Assembly: GCA_050287105.1 (NCBI GenBank)
Contig: JBNKBG010000040.1
Coordinates: 1 to 22,427, forward strand
From: JAPHTQ01 sp050287105
GTDB taxonomy: Bacteria > Pseudomonadota > Gammaproteobacteria > Thiohalomonadales > Thiohalomonadaceae
Direction: 5' to 3'
Length of the DNA: 22,427 nt
Below, piece by piece: positions 14,579 through 21,447 of the stretch (positions are counted from its first letter, which is position 1; each line of letters starts with the position of its first letter). Below the pieces are notes generated by a model that did no database searches, was not told the origin of the DNA, and saw nothing but the letters and a program-made list of their open reading frames with translations. Made by a program: the position numbers and the translations under genes.

Positions 14579-16843
14579 CTATTTACCGGCGCGAATCAGG
14601 CCACCCAATCCTTCCTTCTCCAATGCCCTGCCAAGGGTACGCCGGATTTCCTTCGCATCCTCCATCTGCAACACTTTGTTCAGTAAGGCCTTGGCACGAC
14701 GCTTACTGAAGCTGCGGATCACCCATTTTATCCGTTGCAGGCTGGAAGCACTCATGCTCAGGCTGTTGATCCCCATGCCTAACAACAACAGTGCGGCGGC
14801 TGGATCACCGGCCATCTCACCACACACACTCACCGGCATGCGATGTGCCTTCGCCGCGGTCAGTACTGTATGCAGGGCATGCACTACCGCCGGGTGTAAT
14901 GAATCGTACAGACCGGCCACCCGCGAATTATTACGGTCGACCGCCAGCAGATACTGGGTCAGGTCGTTACTTCCCACAGAGACAAAATCGACCCGCTTTG
15001 CCAGGGCACCGATCTGGTAGATCAACGATGGCACTTCCACCATCACGCCGACCTCGGGAAACGGGATCTCATACCCCTCTTCCAGCAGCTCCTGATGGGC
15101 GCGACGAATCAATACCATCGACTCATCCACTTCGGAGAGCGTACTGATCATCGGCAGCAACATTTTCAGGTTGTTCAGACCGGCATTGGCCATCAGCATG
15201 GCGCGGATCTGTACCAGGAAAATCTCCGGGTGGTCGAGAGTGATGCGTATACCACGCCAGCCAAGAAAGGGGTTGTCCTCGGTGATCGGGAAGTAAGGCA
15301 ACGCCTTATCCCCGCCCACGTCGAGGGTGCGCATGGTAACCGGCCGCGGATGGAAGGATTCCAGCACCTGCCGATAGACCAGTCGCTGCTCCTCTTCACC
15401 GGGGAATCGATCACGCACCATGAATGGAAACTCGGTACGGTAGAGTCCGACACCCTCTGCACCACTCTGGATCGAGGGACGAATATCGGAGAGCAATCCT
15501 GTATTGGCGTAGAGCGGCACATGCACGCCATCCGGCGTGACCGATTCCAGATCGCGCAGTCCCTTGAGATCCTCTTTCAGTTCCTGCTCTTCTGCCTGGA
15601 GACGACGATATTCCTTCTTGATCTCCTTGGAGGCATTAACGAACACCCTGCCGGAATAGCCGTCGGCAATAATCTCCATGCCATCCACCCAGGCCACGCG
15701 CATATCTTCCACGCCCAGCACCGCGGGGATACCCAGGGCACGGGCGAGAATCGCTGTATGCGAGGTACTGGAGCCACGTACCGAAACCACCCCGGCAAGA
15801 CTCTTCGGCGGTACTTCCGCCAGCATGGAGGCGGAGATCTCTTCACCAATTAATACGGTATTCTTCGGGTACTTTGCGCCACGGGTCGGCTTTTCCTGCA
15901 GGTGTGTCAGGATGCGTCGTCCCAGATCACGCACGTCTTCGGCACGTTCGCGCAAATAGCTGTCGTCCATTTCGTTAAAGGCATTGATGTGTTCGCGAAA
16001 AGTTTCGCGCAATGCCCCGGGAGCCCAGTTGCCTTTACTGATACCTTCGAGAACACCGTCGATCAGACTGTCGCTCTCCAGCATCAACAGATAAGCATCG
16101 AACAACAGACTATCGGCGGAGGGCAAAACGGTGCTCATGTTCTCCACCATTTCGTGGATCTCACTGCGCACGGTGTCTACCGCATCGAGAAAACGCTTCC
16201 TCTCTGCCTGGGCATCATCCACCTTGCGATCGGGAATGCTTTCAATGTCCGCATGGGGAAGTACTGCCACGGCCTTGCCGATGGCAACGCCAGGGGCACC
16301 CGGCAAGCCACGTATCGCATAGCCGTTAAGACCACGCTGTCCCAGCAACGCTTCAATACCACCACTCGCCTCGGCATGGACAATGGCACCCGCCAGTTGC
16401 GCCGCAATGGTTACCAGAACGGTGACAATGTCCTCTTCGTAACGATGCCCGGCATGTTGCTGTACAACCAGCACACCCAGCACCTTGCGCTGGTGGATGA
16501 TCGGCACACCGAGAAAGGCGTGATACAACTCTTCGCCGGTCTCGGGGAAATAACGGTAGCGGGGGTGATCCGGGGCATTATCCAGGTTGATCAACTCGGC
16601 GCGTTGCGCCACCAGACCGACCAGACCTTCATCGAGTTTCAGACGGACAAAACCCACTGATTCCTGCAACAGACCATCGGTCGCCATCAGGACCAGTTCA
16701 CCTGAGTCGTTGTCCGCCAGATAGACAGAGCAAACGTCCACTTCAAGCGCCGATTTAACCCGCTCGACAATGTAGGCCAGCGCCTGTTCCAGATTTCTGG
16801 AGGCGTTTACCCCGGTGACGATGCTACGCAAAATATCAAGCAT
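14579..16843 (-). CDS. ptsP: Phosphoenolpyruvate-protein phosphotransferase, EI-Ntr
   Basis: PtsP phosphorylates NPr from phosphoenolpyruvate and starts the nitrogen-related phosphotransferase relay. The 754-residue protein has an N-terminal GAF domain (about 1-165) and an enzyme I region. In the latter, H362 in SSTSHTAILARAL is the expected phospho-histidine, RTEFPFM and the GWRGIR segment belong to the PEP-binding barrel, and VSVCGEMAGD carries the catalytic Cys. Length matches E. coli PtsP (748). GAF domains in this enzyme sense nitrogen status (glutamine and 2-oxoglutarate in E. coli). Start: ATG complement 16841-16843 with aaggga upstream. It lies 52 bases after rppH, a gene order widely conserved in gammaproteobacteria, and is probably co-transcribed with it. 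The rest of the relay (NPr, EIIA-Ntr) is not in the window. Confidence 0.95.
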   Translation of the reverse strand: MLDILRSIVTGVNASRNLEQALAYIVERVKSALEVDVCSVYLADNDSGELVLMATDGLLQESVGFVRLKLDEGLVGLVAQRAELINLDNAPDHPRYRYFPETGEELYHAFLGVPIIHQRKVLGVLVVQQHAGHRYEEDIVTVLVTIAAQLAGAIVHAEASGGIEALLGQRGLNGYAIRGLPGAPGVAIGKAVAVLPHADIESIPDRKVDDAQAERKRFLDAVDTVRSEIHEMVENMSTVLPSADSLLFDAYLLMLESDSLIDGVLEGISKGNWAPGALRETFREHINAFNEMDDSYLRERAEDVRDLGRRILTHLQEKPTRGAKYPKNTVLIGEEISASMLAEVPPKSLAGVVSVRGSSTSHTAILARALGIPAVLGVEDMRVAWVDGMEIIADGYSGRVFVNASKEIKKEYRRLQAEEQELKEDLKGLRDLESVTPDGVHVPLYANTGLLSDIRPSIQSGAEGVGLYRTEFPFMVRDRFPGEEEQRLVYRQVLESFHPRPVTMRTLDVGGDKALPYFPITEDNPFLGWRGIRITLDHPEIFLVQIRAMLMANAGLNNLKMLLPMISTLSEVDESMVLIRRAHQELLEEGYEIPFPEVGVMVEVPSLIYQIGALAKRVDFVSVGSNDLTQYLLAVDRNNSRVAGLYDSLHPAVVHALHTVLTAAKAHRMPVSVCGEMAGDPAAALLLLGMGINSLSMSASSLQRIKWVIRSFSKRRAKALLNKVLQMEDAKEIRRTLGRALEKEGLGGLIRAGK

Positions 16844-16854
16844 GCATTTTCCCT

Positions 16855-16871
16855 TGCTGCGTGTTGCAGCA
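16855..16871 (-). other. Intergenic hairpin between rppH and ptsP
   Basis: TGCTGC and GCAGCA form a perfect 6-base stem with a 5-base loop, directly before the ptsP Shine-Dalgarno on the minus-strand transcript. No T-tract follows, so it is not a Rho-independent terminator. Confidence 0.45.
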
Positions 16872-16895
16872 GAATACTCCTAAACGATGAGGTGG

Positions 16896-17432
16896 TCAGA
16901 AATGACGCTGACGTGAAGTTCTGTCCCCTGTCCCGGCTTCATAGCGGGAACGGCTCTTCTCCGGAAACAGTGTTGTTTCCAGTTCAGACAATGCCTTTTT
17001 GTACACCTTGCGCTTGAAGAAGACGATCTCTTTAAGCGGCAGCCAGTAATCGACCCAACGCCACTCCTCGAATTCCGGTTTCTCGCTGACATCGAGGCGT
17101 ACGGCATTGTCGTCAACCAGCAGTCGCAACACGTACCAACGTTGTTTCTGACCGATACAGAGTGGTTTGCTCCTGAAACGGATAAACCGTTTTGGCAGGC
17201 GGTAGCGTAACCAGCCACGGGTAGAACCGATGATCTCCACCTGTTCCGGCCTCAGACCCACCTCTTCCTGTAGCTCGCGAAACAGGGCCTCTTCCGGGGT
17301 TTCGTCCTGCTTGATTCCGCCCTGGGGAAACTGCCAGGAATCCTGCCCGAGTCGGCGGGCCCACAATACGCGTCCCTCCCGATTGCTCAGGATAATCCCG
17401 ACGTTCGCCCTATAGCCTTGAGAATCAATCAC
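16896..17432 (-). CDS. rppH: RNA pyrophosphohydrolase (Nudix)
   Basis: RppH removes pyrophosphate from 5'-triphosphorylated RNA and thereby exposes transcripts to RNase E. The 178-residue protein has a complete Nudix box from G38 to L60: G38, then E44 in GIKQDE, then R52-E53, E56-E57 and G59. WQFPQGGI precedes the box, and RWVDYWLPLKEIVFFKR is typical of RppH. The start is GTG at 17432 (MIDSQGYRANVGI), aligning with E. coli RppH. A C-terminal tail of about 20 residues is rich in Arg and Ser. The downstream ptsP partner on the same strand supports the assignment. Confidence 0.95.
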   Translation of the reverse strand: MIDSQGYRANVGIILSNREGRVLWARRLGQDSWQFPQGGIKQDETPEEALFRELQEEVGLRPEQVEIIGSTRGWLRYRLPKRFIRFRSKPLCIGQKQRWYVLRLLVDDNAVRLDVSEKPEFEEWRWVDYWLPLKEIVFFKRKVYKKALSELETTLFPEKSRSRYEAGTGDRTSRQRHF

Positions 17433-17524
17433 TTGAACAAACCCAAAATAAACGTCTAATGCGTCGATTCTTCCACATTACCCTATGTTTGGGCAAATCA
17501 GATAAATGCCAGACCGCACAGGTA

Positions 17525-17539
17525 TCGCGCTTTGCGCGA
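17525..17539. other. Perfect short inverted repeat between rppH and the HAD gene
   Basis: TCGCGC-TTT-GCGCGA, a perfect 6-base stem in the divergent intergenic region. It could be an operator or the hairpin of a leader; nothing in the sequence decides. Confidence 0.35.
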
Positions 17540-17591
17540 CTGCCGACGGCCAGTATGATGGGGGCTTTGCATACTTGTGAGGAGCAGGCAT

Positions 17592-18245
17592 TTGGCACTG
17601 GCAATCTTCGATCTGGACAACACCCTGCTGGGCGGTGACAGCGACTACCTGTGGGGGCAATTTCTGGTCGAGCAGGGGATCGTTGATGGCCCCAAATACG
17701 AGCGGGAAAACCAGCGTTTCTACGACGAATACAAGGCAGGCACCCTCGATATCTTCGAGTTCCTGCGCTTCAGCCTGCGCCCTCTGGCGGAACACGATAT
17801 GGCGGAGCTGGATGCATGGCATCAACAATTTATGCGCGAGAAGATTGCGCCGATTATGCTCCCCAAGGCCCGCGAACTGCTGCAAAGGCATCGCGACCAG
17901 GGAGACTTCCTGCTGATCATCACCGCTACCAACCGCTTTGTCACCGCACCCATCGCTGAGGCCTTCGGCGTGGATGAAATGCTCGCCACCGACCCGCAGA
18001 TCCAGGGTGGCCGCTACAGCGGCGAGGTGGAGGGCACTCCCTGTTTCCAGCAGGGCAAGGTCACCCGCCTCAATCAGTGGCTGGCGCAGACCGGCCAAAA
18101 TCTGGCGGGAAGCTGGTTCTACAGCGACTCCTGCAACGATATTCCGCTACTGGAGCTGGTCGAGCACCCGGTCGCGGTGGATGCCGACGAAACCCTAAGT
18201 GCCCATGCGGAACTGCGCGGCTGGCAACAGATCAGCCTGCGTTGA
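17592..18245 (+). CDS. HAD-superfamily phosphatase (SerB-like, HAD-IB type)
   Basis: The 217-residue protein has the HAD motifs: motif I FDLDNTL (nucleophile D7, acid/base D9), motif II LLIITATNRF with its Thr, and motif III YSDSCNDIPLL. A helical cap lies between motifs I and II, as in SerB-like HAD-IB enzymes. I chose the TTG at 17592 because AGGAG lies seven bases before it and because (M)ALAIFDLDNT is the usual family start; a GTG at 17577 overlaps that Shine-Dalgarno. It is divergent from rppH. The same neighbour relation occurs in pseudomonads, where, as I recall, the homologue acts on histidinol phosphate. That function is possible here but not shown. Only four bases separate it from the btuC-like gene, so co-transcription with B12 import genes is likely. 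Confidence 0.83.
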   Translation: MALAIFDLDNTLLGGDSDYLWGQFLVEQGIVDGPKYERENQRFYDEYKAGTLDIFEFLRFSLRPLAEHDMAELDAWHQQFMREKIAPIMLPKARELLQRHRDQGDFLLIITATNRFVTAPIAEAFGVDEMLATDPQIQGGRYSGEVEGTPCFQQGKVTRLNQWLAQTGQNLAGSWFYSDSCNDIPLLELVEHPVAVDADETLSAHAELRGWQQISLR

Positions 18246-18249
18246 ACTG

Positions 18250-19224
18250 ATGCTGCGACCCCTCCCACTACTACTGCTGCTCGCCCTCTTTGCCCTGACG
18301 ACGTTTTTCGCCGCCCTCAGTCTCGGCGGCGCGCATATCGGCACAGCCGAACTGTTGCAGATTCTCAGCGGCAATGGCGACGGTATCGCCGCCCAGGTGG
18401 TACTCGAGTTGCGCCTGCCACGAGCCCTGGCCGCCTTTGCCGTGGGCGGTATGTTGGCCCTGGCCGGTGCCCAGATGCAGGTGCTACTGGGCAATCCGCT
18501 GGCCGATCCCTACATCCTCGGCACCTCTGGCGGTGCCGCCACCGGCGCCCTGCTGGCGATGCTGTTGGGCGCGGCCACGCTGCTGATCAACCTCGCGGCC
18601 CTTGCGGGTGCCCTGCTCGCCACCCTGCTGGTCTTTGGTCTGGCCCATGGCCGTGGCAACTGGTCGGCCACCCGCCTGCTACTCACCGGGGTGGTGGTCG
18701 CTGCGGGCTGGGGCGCGGTGATCAGTTTCCTCCTTTCGGTAGCACCGCAACACAACCTGCCCGGCATGTTGTTCTGGCTTATGGGGGATCTCGGCCACGC
18801 GAGCAACTGGCTGCCCGGACTCCTGCTACTCACGGCGGTGCTCCTGCTGAGTATGCCCGTGGCCCGCAGCCTCAACCTGCTGGCCCGTGGGGATCAGCAG
18901 GCGGCGACGCTGGGTGTGGCAGTCCCCGGCCTGCGGCGACAGCTCTATCTCAGCGCTTCACTACTCACCGCTGGCGCAGTCAGCATCGGCGGCAGCGTCG
19001 GTTTCGTTGGCCTGGTGGTGCCGCATCTACTACGCCTGCTGGGCGGCTCCGACCACCGTTGGTTGCTGCCCAATGCGGTACTGGCAGGGGGTGGCCTGTT
19101 GCTGCTGGCCGATACCCTGGCGCGTACCCTGTTTGCGCCGCTGCAACTGCCGGTGGGGGTGCTCACCGCCCTGCTCGGGGTGCCGCTGTTCCTCCTCCTG
19201 CTACAGCGGGGCTACCGCTCGTGA
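18250..19224 (+). CDS. btuC: BtuC-like permease of a cobalamin (FecCD-family) ABC importer
   Basis: The 324-residue protein is highly hydrophobic with about ten membrane segments, the FecCD/BtuC plan. Signatures include LRLPRALAAFAVGGMLALAGAQMQ, GNPLADPYILGTSGGA and VGFVGLVVPHLLRLLGGSDHRWLLP. Length matches E. coli BtuC (326). I start it at ATG 18250, four bases after the HAD stop; an earlier in-frame ATG at 18199 would overlap the HAD gene by 47 bases. FecCD permeases also carry ferric siderophores and heme. Cobalamin is preferred because a B12 riboswitch and a BtuB-like receptor lie about 2 kb downstream. No BtuF-type binding protein is in the window. Confidence 0.82.
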   Translation: MLRPLPLLLLLALFALTTFFAALSLGGAHIGTAELLQILSGNGDGIAAQVVLELRLPRALAAFAVGGMLALAGAQMQVLLGNPLADPYILGTSGGAATGALLAMLLGAATLLINLAALAGALLATLLVFGLAHGRGNWSATRLLLTGVVVAAGWGAVISFLLSVAPQHNLPGMLFWLMGDLGHASNWLPGLLLLTAVLLLSMPVARSLNLLARGDQQAATLGVAVPGLRRQLYLSASLLTAGAVSIGGSVGFVGLVVPHLLRLLGGSDHRWLLPNAVLAGGGLLLLADTLARTLFAPLQLPVGVLTALLGVPLFLLLLQRGYRS

Positions 19225-19985
19225 GCCTGCTACAGGCACAAAACCTGAGCTTCGGCGTTAGCGGGCGCTTGCTCTGCAAAGACCTGGATCTGGAGATTCA
19301 GGCAGGAGAGTGCTGGGGCATACTCGGCCCCAACGGCAGTGGCAAAACAACCCTGCTGCATACCCTGGCTGGATTACGGCCCGCCACGTCGGGGGATATC
19401 CTGCTGAATGGACGCTCGCTGGGGCAGTTGGAACGACGCACCATTGCCCAACAACTGGGTCTGCTATTGCAGGACAGTCACGACCCCTTCCCTGCCAATG
19501 TGCTGGAAGAGGTCCTCTCCGGTCGCCACCCGCATCTGGGACGCTGGCAGAACGAGGGTGAAGCTGAACTGGCGCAGGCGCGGTCGGCGATGCAAAGGCT
19601 GGAACTGAGCGGACTGGAACAGCGACAGATCCAGAGCCTCTCGGGTGGTGAACGGAGGCGCGTTGCACTGGCCACCCTGCTGACCCAGGCACCCGCGCTG
19701 ATGCTGCTTGATGAGCCCCTTAACCATCTCGACCTGCGCCACCAGAAACTGCTACTGGATACAGTACGAGAACTCTGCGCTGAGGGTTATGGGGTGATGA
19801 TGGTACTGCACGATCCGAATCAGGCGCTGCGCTGCTGCAACAGGATTCTGTTGCTCAACGGCAACGGTGAATGGAAAGCAGGAACCACGGAAGAGATACT
19901 AAATGCGGAAACACTGAGCCGTCTTTACGGCTGCGATATCGAACAGGTCAAAACTGAAAAAGAAAACTGGTTCCGTTACCTCTGA
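19221..19985 (+). CDS. btuD: BtuD-like ATPase of the cobalamin ABC importer
   Basis: The 254-residue protein is an ABC ATPase with Walker A GPNGSGKTT (about 36-44), Q-loop LLLQDSHDP, signature LSGGERRR, Walker B LMLLDEP, D-loop NHLDL and H-loop VLHDP. I place the start at GTG 19221 (VSLLQAQNLSFGV). The GTGA overlaps the btuC-like stop by four bases, indicating coupling; the same frame is open upstream inside btuC, but that part is not ABC-like. The pair forms the inner-membrane core of an importer, probably for vitamin B12. Its 3' end overlaps the convergent parA-like gene by ten bases. Confidence 0.84.
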   Translation: MSLLQAQNLSFGVSGRLLCKDLDLEIQAGECWGILGPNGSGKTTLLHTLAGLRPATSGDILLNGRSLGQLERRTIAQQLGLLLQDSHDPFPANVLEEVLSGRHPHLGRWQNEGEAELAQARSAMQRLELSGLEQRQIQSLSGGERRRVALATLLTQAPALMLLDEPLNHLDLRHQKLLLDTVRELCAEGYGVMMVLHDPNQALRCCNRILLLNGNGEWKAGTTEEILNAETLSRLYGCDIEQVKTEKENWFRYL

Positions 19986-20743
19986 TCCAGTTCGGAATAG
20001 CCCTCATCCTCTTCGATCCAGCGGATCAATTTGTCCCACTGGCGACGGTCCTGGCGAACATTGTGACCGCTCCATTCATAGACGCCCAATCCGGCTTCCG
20101 ATGACTGCACATAGTTCTGGGTATCGCGCAGAAAACCGACAAAGGGGATCTGCAGGCTGTTGAGGAAGCGTTGCAGCGACTGATAAACCTTGGTCTTGCT
20201 GCGCACCCGATTGGCCACCACCGCGACGCGAATGGAGCGGGCACGCACCTTGGCGACCAGCAGCAGGTCTTTAATGAAATGCGAAGCGGCGTGAATATCG
20301 ATGGGTGACGGCTGTACCGGAATAAGGATGGTGTCAGCCTCGCGCACCAGTTCCACCAACTGCATTCCATGTACCCCGGCCGGTGCATCCATAATCATGC
20401 GATCGGTATTGGCGTGAGCGCGTAACTGAAAAGTACGGGTCACCGTGCTCTCCGGTTTACGGTAGGCCGCAACGCCGCTAATCGGATTGTGCTCATCGGA
20501 ACGAAGTGCGAGCCACTGAGTACTGGAGCCCTGTGGGTCGTGATCAATCAGGGTAACGGAGAGTCCTTTGGAGGCATAGTAACTGGCAAGGTTGGTAGCG
20601 ATCGTCGTCTTGCCACAACCGCCCTTGGCATTCACCACCAGCACACGACGAATCTTCTGCGCGCGCGCGACCGCAGGTAACTCGGTGTTACCGGAGATAA
20701 CCTCTATATTGCTACCCTGTTGTGAATCGATCGGTTGCATCAT
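19976..20743 (-). CDS. Orphan ParA-family ATPase
   Basis: The 255-residue protein has a deviant Walker A, KGGCGKTT (K40-T47), with the signature lysine K40. LIDHDPQGSSTQW (about 65-77) and MDAPAGVHG are the A' and B regions, as in ParA/MinD/Soj ATPases. An N-terminal extension of about 30 residues precedes the domain. There is no ParB gene, no parS-like cluster and no chemotaxis gene nearby, so the cargo it would position is unknown. It lies between the BtuCD-like genes and the B12 riboswitch with a good promoter of its own. ParA proteins have sometimes been mislabelled as cobyrinic acid diamide synthases; this one lacks the C-terminal glutaminase part, so the B12 neighbourhood does not make it a cobalamin-synthesis enzyme. 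Confidence 0.87.
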   Translation of the reverse strand: MMQPIDSQQGSNIEVISGNTELPAVARAQKIRRVLVVNAKGGCGKTTIATNLASYYASKGLSVTLIDHDPQGSSTQWLALRSDEHNPISGVAAYRKPESTVTRTFQLRAHANTDRMIMDAPAGVHGMQLVELVREADTILIPVQPSPIDIHAASHFIKDLLLVAKVRARSIRVAVVANRVRSKTKVYQSLQRFLNSLQIPFVGFLRDTQNYVQSSEAGLGVYEWSGHNVRQDRRQWDKLIRWIEEDEGYSELDQR

Positions 20744-20800
20744 GGCTTCTCTTCAAGGTTTCGTGTCGCCTGCCAGGTTCCAAATCCGTCTGGGTTGCAG

Positions 20801-20830
20801 ATTATCATACAATACAAGCTGTTATTTCAA
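20801..20830 (-). promoter_or_regulatory. Predicted promoter of the ParA-family gene
   Basis: On the minus strand, TTGAAA (complement of 20825-20830) and GATAAT (complement of 20801-20806) are spaced 18 bases apart, each a 5/6 match. The start should be near 20794, leaving a leader of about 50 bases. Confidence 0.6.
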
Positions 20831-20937
20831 TTCCATGAAGTAGAGCATAAAGTCTAGTCCATAATTGCCAGGCACAACAACTACGCCCTTTGCACCACTT
20901 CCACGCCTAAAACAACACAGTATTAAGGTCAGATTAG

Positions 20938-20949
20938 GAGGTAAAAGGT
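20938..20949 (+). repeat. Second copy of the GAGGTAAAAGGT repeat motif
   Basis: This 12-mer is identical to 10981-10992 in the argE-argA repeat and shows the same heptad phase (GAGGTAA, AAGGTCG). It lies in otherwise empty DNA between the ParA promoter and the btuB leader. Confidence 0.45.
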
Positions 20950-21066
20950 CGCTTTTCCGCTACTCACCACACATTTCTCACAATTGACAATACCCGCCAG
21001 GAAACCAGGGTTAACATAATATTTCTATATTTTTCATAGTGTTGCCAGCATAAGCCGTTGCCGCGG

Positions 21067-21096
21067 TTGACACCCATCCTCTCCGCTGAGTACAGT
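21067..21096 (+). promoter_or_regulatory. Predicted promoter of the riboswitch-btuB transcript
   Basis: A perfect TTGACA (21067-21072) and TACAGT (21091-21096) are spaced by 18 bases. The predicted start, near 21103, places the riboswitch P1 stem (from 21105) at the very 5' end of the RNA. Another TTGACA at 20984-20989 has no -10 at a usable distance. Confidence 0.55.
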
Positions 21097-21104
21097 TGCC
21101 CCCA

Positions 21105-21315
21105 GTTTCAGGTGTTCCACGGAGCTTCCGCTCCACGGAATGAAACGGGAAGTCGGTGCGTCGCCCACTACGGGAATCACGACAATTCCGACGCTGCCCC
21201 CGCAACGGTAAGCGGTTAATAGCCCGGCCACACAGCCACTGCGTCCATGACGTGGGAAGGCGGCCGAGCCGGAACCCCAGGGTTCCAGCCGCAAGCCCGG
21301 AGACCGGCCTGAAGC
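21105..21315 (+). ncRNA. Cobalamin (adenosylcobalamin-type) riboswitch
   Basis: The P1 helix pairs 21105-21112 (GTTTCAGG) with 21308-21315 (CCTGAAGC), with one G-U pair. Conserved core pieces appear in order: GAAACGGGAAGTCGGTGCG (21143-21161), GACGCTGCCCCCGCAACGG (21190-21208), and the B12 box GCCCGGAGACCGGCCTG at 21295-21311. CACTG in the L5 region (21237-21241) can pair with CAGTG just after P1 (21324-21328), the position of the L5-L13 kissing loop. It should repress the BtuB-like receptor gene when cobalamin is abundant. Confidence 0.93.
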
Positions 21316-21384
21316 AGACATGCCAGTGCTGCGGTGGGCGGCGTTCGGGTGCAAACGAACTCTCACAGCTCCGTTGCCCCTTCC

Positions 21385-21444
21385 TTTCCCCCTCCACACT
21401 CTGGCGCACTTAACCATGCAATGCGCGGGTGAGCGCAGGGGAAA
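21385..21444 (+). promoter_or_regulatory. Possible anti-Shine-Dalgarno pairing of the btuB expression platform
   Basis: TTTCCCC (21385-21391) is complementary to GGGGAAA (21438-21444), which is the btuB Shine-Dalgarno region. A GCGC hairpin (21423-21426/21433-21436) lies within the loop. No T-tract terminator is visible, so the switch probably acts on translation. Confidence 0.4.
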
Positions 21445-21447
21445 ACA

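Noticed and set aside
15095..16660. Two open frames of 252 codons each on the plus strand opposite ptsP
   Set aside because: They mirror the ptsP codons, have no recognisable domain and no convincing ribosome-binding site.
17478..18098. 206-codon minus-strand frame opposite the HAD gene
   Set aside because: It covers the intergenic region and a gene with clear HAD motifs. Its translation resembles nothing I recognise.
19976..20743. Reading the ParA-like gene as a cobyrinic acid diamide synthase because of the B12 genes around it
   Set aside because: It is 255 residues with a KGGCGKTT motif and no glutaminase domain. The cobyrinate label is a known annotation confusion for ParA/MinD proteins.
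20984..20989. TTGACA as the btuB -35
   Set aside because: The AT-rich -10-like hexamers downstream (21015-21022) are 25 or more bases away. The TTGACA at 21067 with TACAGT at 18 bases fits better and meets the riboswitch start.
21343..21360. GTTCG/CGAAC hairpin after the riboswitch as a terminator
   Set aside because: The stem is only five bases and no T-tract follows; the next bases are TCTCACAGC.
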